Part shown: piece after piece, positions 4,980-7,056 of the stretch | Numbering within the stretch: the stretch's first letter is position 1 | Layout: every line of letters starts with the position of its first letter | NCBI GenBank assembly: GCA_003249585.1 | Contig: QKIM01000260.1 | Coordinates: forward strand, 1 to 7,056 | Length of the DNA stretch: 7,056 nt | Source: Deltaproteobacteria bacterium | GTDB lineage: Bacteria; Myxococcota_A; Polyangia; HGW-17 | Reading direction: 5' to 3' | Program-made: the position numbers and the translations under genes | Notes under the pieces: model-generated | What the model saw: only the letters and a program-made list of their open reading frames with translations | Database searches by the model: none | Told to the model about the DNA's origin: nothing

Positions 4980-7056
4980 ATGAGCACCGAGTCTAAAAAA
5001 CCCACCCGCACCGAAGTCCTCATCGGCGACCTTTGGGGCGCCCTCGCCTCCATGCTGGTCGCCCTCCCCTCGGCCATCGCCTTCGGCGTCCTGATCTTCA
5101 CGGCCATCGGCCCCCAGTACGCCAGCGCCGGTGCCATGGCCGGCATCCTCGGGACCATCGCCCTGGGACTCGTGGCGCCGCTGGTCGGCCGCAACGGGGG
5201 CTTCATCACGGCCCCCTGCGCCCCCGCTGCGGCTGTCATGTCCGGCCTGGCAGGAGCCCTCGCGGCCCAGTCGGGGATGTCCTTCCAGCGGGTCGTGGCC
5301 CTCATGATCCTCACGGCCGTCATGTCGGCCGCTCTGCAGATCACCTACGGCCTTTTGCGCCTGGGACGCCTCATCAAGTACATCCCCTACCAGGTGGTCA
5401 GCGGATACCTCTCGGGCGTCGGCCTCGTCATCGCCGTGGGCCAGGTGCCCAAGTGGCTGGGCGTCCCCGCCCACACGGGATTCTTCAAAGCCCTGGCGCG
5501 ACCCGACCTGTGGCGCTGGCCCGGCATCGTGGTCGGCGCCGTCACCATCGGCGTCACCGTGATCGCGCCGAAGATCACCAAAAAGCTGCCCGCGGCCATC
5601 CTGGGTCTTGTTGGGGGCATCGCCGTCTACTTCCTCCTGGGCTTCATCGACGCGGGGCTGTGGAGCCTCAAGGGCAACGCCCTGGTCATCGGCCCCATCG
5701 ACACCTCGGGCTCCATCACCGACGTGGTCCGCGGGAGCGTCACCTCCCTGGCGCACATCACCCTCACGGACGTCGGCATCGTGGCGGCCTCGGCGGCCAC
5801 GCTGTCGGTGCTGCTCTCCATCGACACCCTCAAGACCGGGGTTGTCCTGGACGCCCTCACCCGGCGGCGGCACAACTCCAACCGGGAGCTGGTGGGCCAG
5901 GGGTGTGCCAACGCGGCGGCGGCCCTGTGCGGTGGCATGCCCGGTGCCGGCACCATGGGCCCAACGCTGGTCAACGTCACCTCCGGAGGGACCACCCAGT
6001 GGTCGGGCTTCATGGAGGGCGCCCTGGCGGTGCTGGTCTTCCTGGTCCTGCGCCCCCTCATCGCCTGGGTGCCCATCGGAGCCCTGGCGGGCATCCTGCT
6101 GGTCATCGCCTTCAAGATGTTCGACTGGCACGCCTTCCGTCTCCTCAAGATGCCCTCCACCCGGCTGGACTTCGTGCTCATCGGTACGGTGGTGATCGTG
6201 GCCAAGGGCGTCGGCCTCATCCAGGCCTCGCTGGTGGGCATTGGCCTCGCCGCCCTCATCTTCATCCGCAACCAGCTGCGTGGCTCCATCATCGTGCGCA
6301 GACGCGACCTGAGCGAGGTGGCCTCCAAAACCTCCCGCACCCAGGCCGCCCGGGAGATCCTCAACACCCACGGCGACCAGGGGCTCATGGTGGAGCTGCA
6401 GGACGACCTCTTCTTCGGCACCACGGATCAGCTCTACACGGAGCTCAACGACGATCTGCAGAAGCGCCGCTTCATCCTCTTCGACCTGCGCCGGGTCCAG
6501 TCCATGGACTACACCGCCGGCAACCTCTTCAACCAGATGAACCAGCGCCTCAGGGAGCGCGACGGTGGGCTGCTCCTGGCGGGGCTCCCCTCGGGCGTCT
6601 CCTCGCGCCAGGACATCGAGCGGTACCTCGCCCAGCTGGGGCTCACGGACTGTGAGGGTGGCATCACCATCTTCTCCACCCGCAACGACGCCCTGGTGTT
6701 CATGGAGCACGCCATCCTCAAGAGCGCCGGCTGGTCCGACGAGGAGAGCCCGACTTCGCTGGAACTGTCCGAAGTCGAGCTCTTCAGGGAATTCACCGAC
6801 GCCGAGCTGGCCGCCATCGGCGAGATCATCGAACCCGTCACCCTCAGCCCCGGGGAGACCCTCTTTGCACAGGGCGACGAGGGCGACGCGCTCTACATCG
6901 TCCGCCGGGGCGCCGTGGAGATCCTGCTCCCCCTCCCCGAGGGGAAGCATCACCACCTGGCCACCATGACCCGCGGCAACTACTTCGGGGAGATGTCCTT
7001 CCTGGACAACGACAAGCGCTCCGCCGACGGCATGGTCAAGACCGAGACGGCGCTCT
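4980..7056 (+). CDS. SulP-family anion transporter fused to STAS and cyclic-nucleotide-binding domains, 3' end cut
   Basis: 692 residues are visible and the frame is still open at the window end. After a short polar start (MSTESKKPTRTEV), a SulP transporter core runs to about residue 430, with many hydrophobic helices and typical signatures: GGFITAPCAP in the early helices, SIDTLKTGVVLD (about 280-291), NSNRELVGQG (299-308) and CGGMPGAGTMGPTLVN (317-332). A STAS domain follows (about 465-590, LMVELQDDLFFGTTDQL, then SMDYTAG with Thr512 where STAS proteins of the SpoIIAA type carry the phosphorylatable Ser). A cyclic-nucleotide-binding domain starts near 601 (LFREFTDAELAAIGEII). Its phosphate-binding cassette keeps Gly670, Glu671 and Arg680 (FGEMSFLDNDKRS), so ligand binding is plausible. 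The family moves sulfate, bicarbonate or other anions across the inner membrane; the substrate here cannot be read from sequence. The fused cNMP domain suggests second-messenger control of transport (inference). Confidence 0.95.
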   Translation, partial: MSTESKKPTRTEVLIGDLWGALASMLVALPSAIAFGVLIFTAIGPQYASAGAMAGILGTIALGLVAPLVGRNGGFITAPCAPAAAVMSGLAGALAAQSGMSFQRVVALMILTAVMSAALQITYGLLRLGRLIKYIPYQVVSGYLSGVGLVIAVGQVPKWLGVPAHTGFFKALARPDLWRWPGIVVGAVTIGVTVIAPKITKKLPAAILGLVGGIAVYFLLGFIDAGLWSLKGNALVIGPIDTSGSITDVVRGSVTSLAHITLTDVGIVAASAATLSVLLSIDTLKTGVVLDALTRRRHNSNRELVGQGCANAAAALCGGMPGAGTMGPTLVNVTSGGTTQWSGFMEGALAVLVFLVLRPLIAWVPIGALAGILLVIAFKMFDWHAFRLLKMPSTRLDFVLIGTVVIVAKGVGLIQASLVGIGLAALIFIRNQLRGSIIVRRRDLSEVASKTSRTQAAREILNTHGDQGLMVELQDDLFFGTTDQLYTELNDDLQKRRFILFDLRRVQSMDYTAGNLFNQMNQRLRERDGGLLLAGLPSGVSSRQDIERYLAQLGLTDCEGGITIFSTRNDALVFMEHAILKSAGWSDEESPTSLELSEVELFREFTDAELAAIGEIIEPVTLSPGETLFAQGDEGDALYIVRRGAVEILLPLPEGKHHHLATMTRGNYFGEMSFLDNDKRSADGMVKTETAL

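Noticed and set aside
3663..6956. A 1097-residue open frame on the minus strand opposite the SulP gene
   Set aside because: It crosses the SulP gene, the intergenic repeats and two genes in the wrong frame. Its composition (His, Gly, Asp, Glu and Arg runs without domains) is typical of an antisense shadow in high-GC DNA.

Overview
The window is high-GC DNA (about two thirds G+C by eye) with bacterial gene architecture: strong Shine-Dalgarno sites, an ATGA start/stop overlap, and long spurious open frames on both strands caused by the base composition. The kinase type, the SPASM radical SAM enzyme and the SulP-STAS-cNMP fusion together fit a Gram-negative of the former Deltaproteobacteria (Desulfobacterota/Myxococcota-like). 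That placement rests on protein style only, and no marker gene is present.

Layout. Positions 1-4579 hold five genes on the minus strand; a sixth gene runs on the plus strand from 4980 off the right edge. In the direction of minus-strand transcription they are: an unrecognised 226-residue protein (4579-3899); a radical SAM/SPASM protein with an odd C-terminal tail (3790-2420); a gap of about 160 bp with a candidate promoter; a 100-residue three-helix membrane protein (2255-1953) overlapping by 4 bp the start of a membrane-anchored PAS histidine kinase (1956-394); and, after 132 bp, a response regulator cut by the left edge (261-1). The last three genes look like one signalling unit: small membrane protein, kinase and receiver. 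The 226-residue protein and the radical SAM enzyme are neighbours on one strand, but a possible promoter lies between them, so co-transcription is uncertain.

The divergent gap at 4580-4979 carries a cluster of palindromic GC-rich repeats and must hold the promoters of both flanking genes. To its right is a SulP-family anion transporter fused to a STAS domain and a cyclic-nucleotide-binding domain. It is incomplete at the window end.

Most notable points: (1) a 39-bp in-frame tandem repeat inserted in the ATP-binding domain of the kinase; (2) a radical SAM enzyme with a depleted second SPASM cluster, continuous with a lipoprotein-like hydrophobic segment and a Pro/Arg/Cys-rich repetitive tail; (3) an unrecognised protein encoded directly upstream of that enzyme. 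None of this proves a new system. The 226-residue protein plus the tailed radical SAM enzyme is the best candidate for something undescribed.
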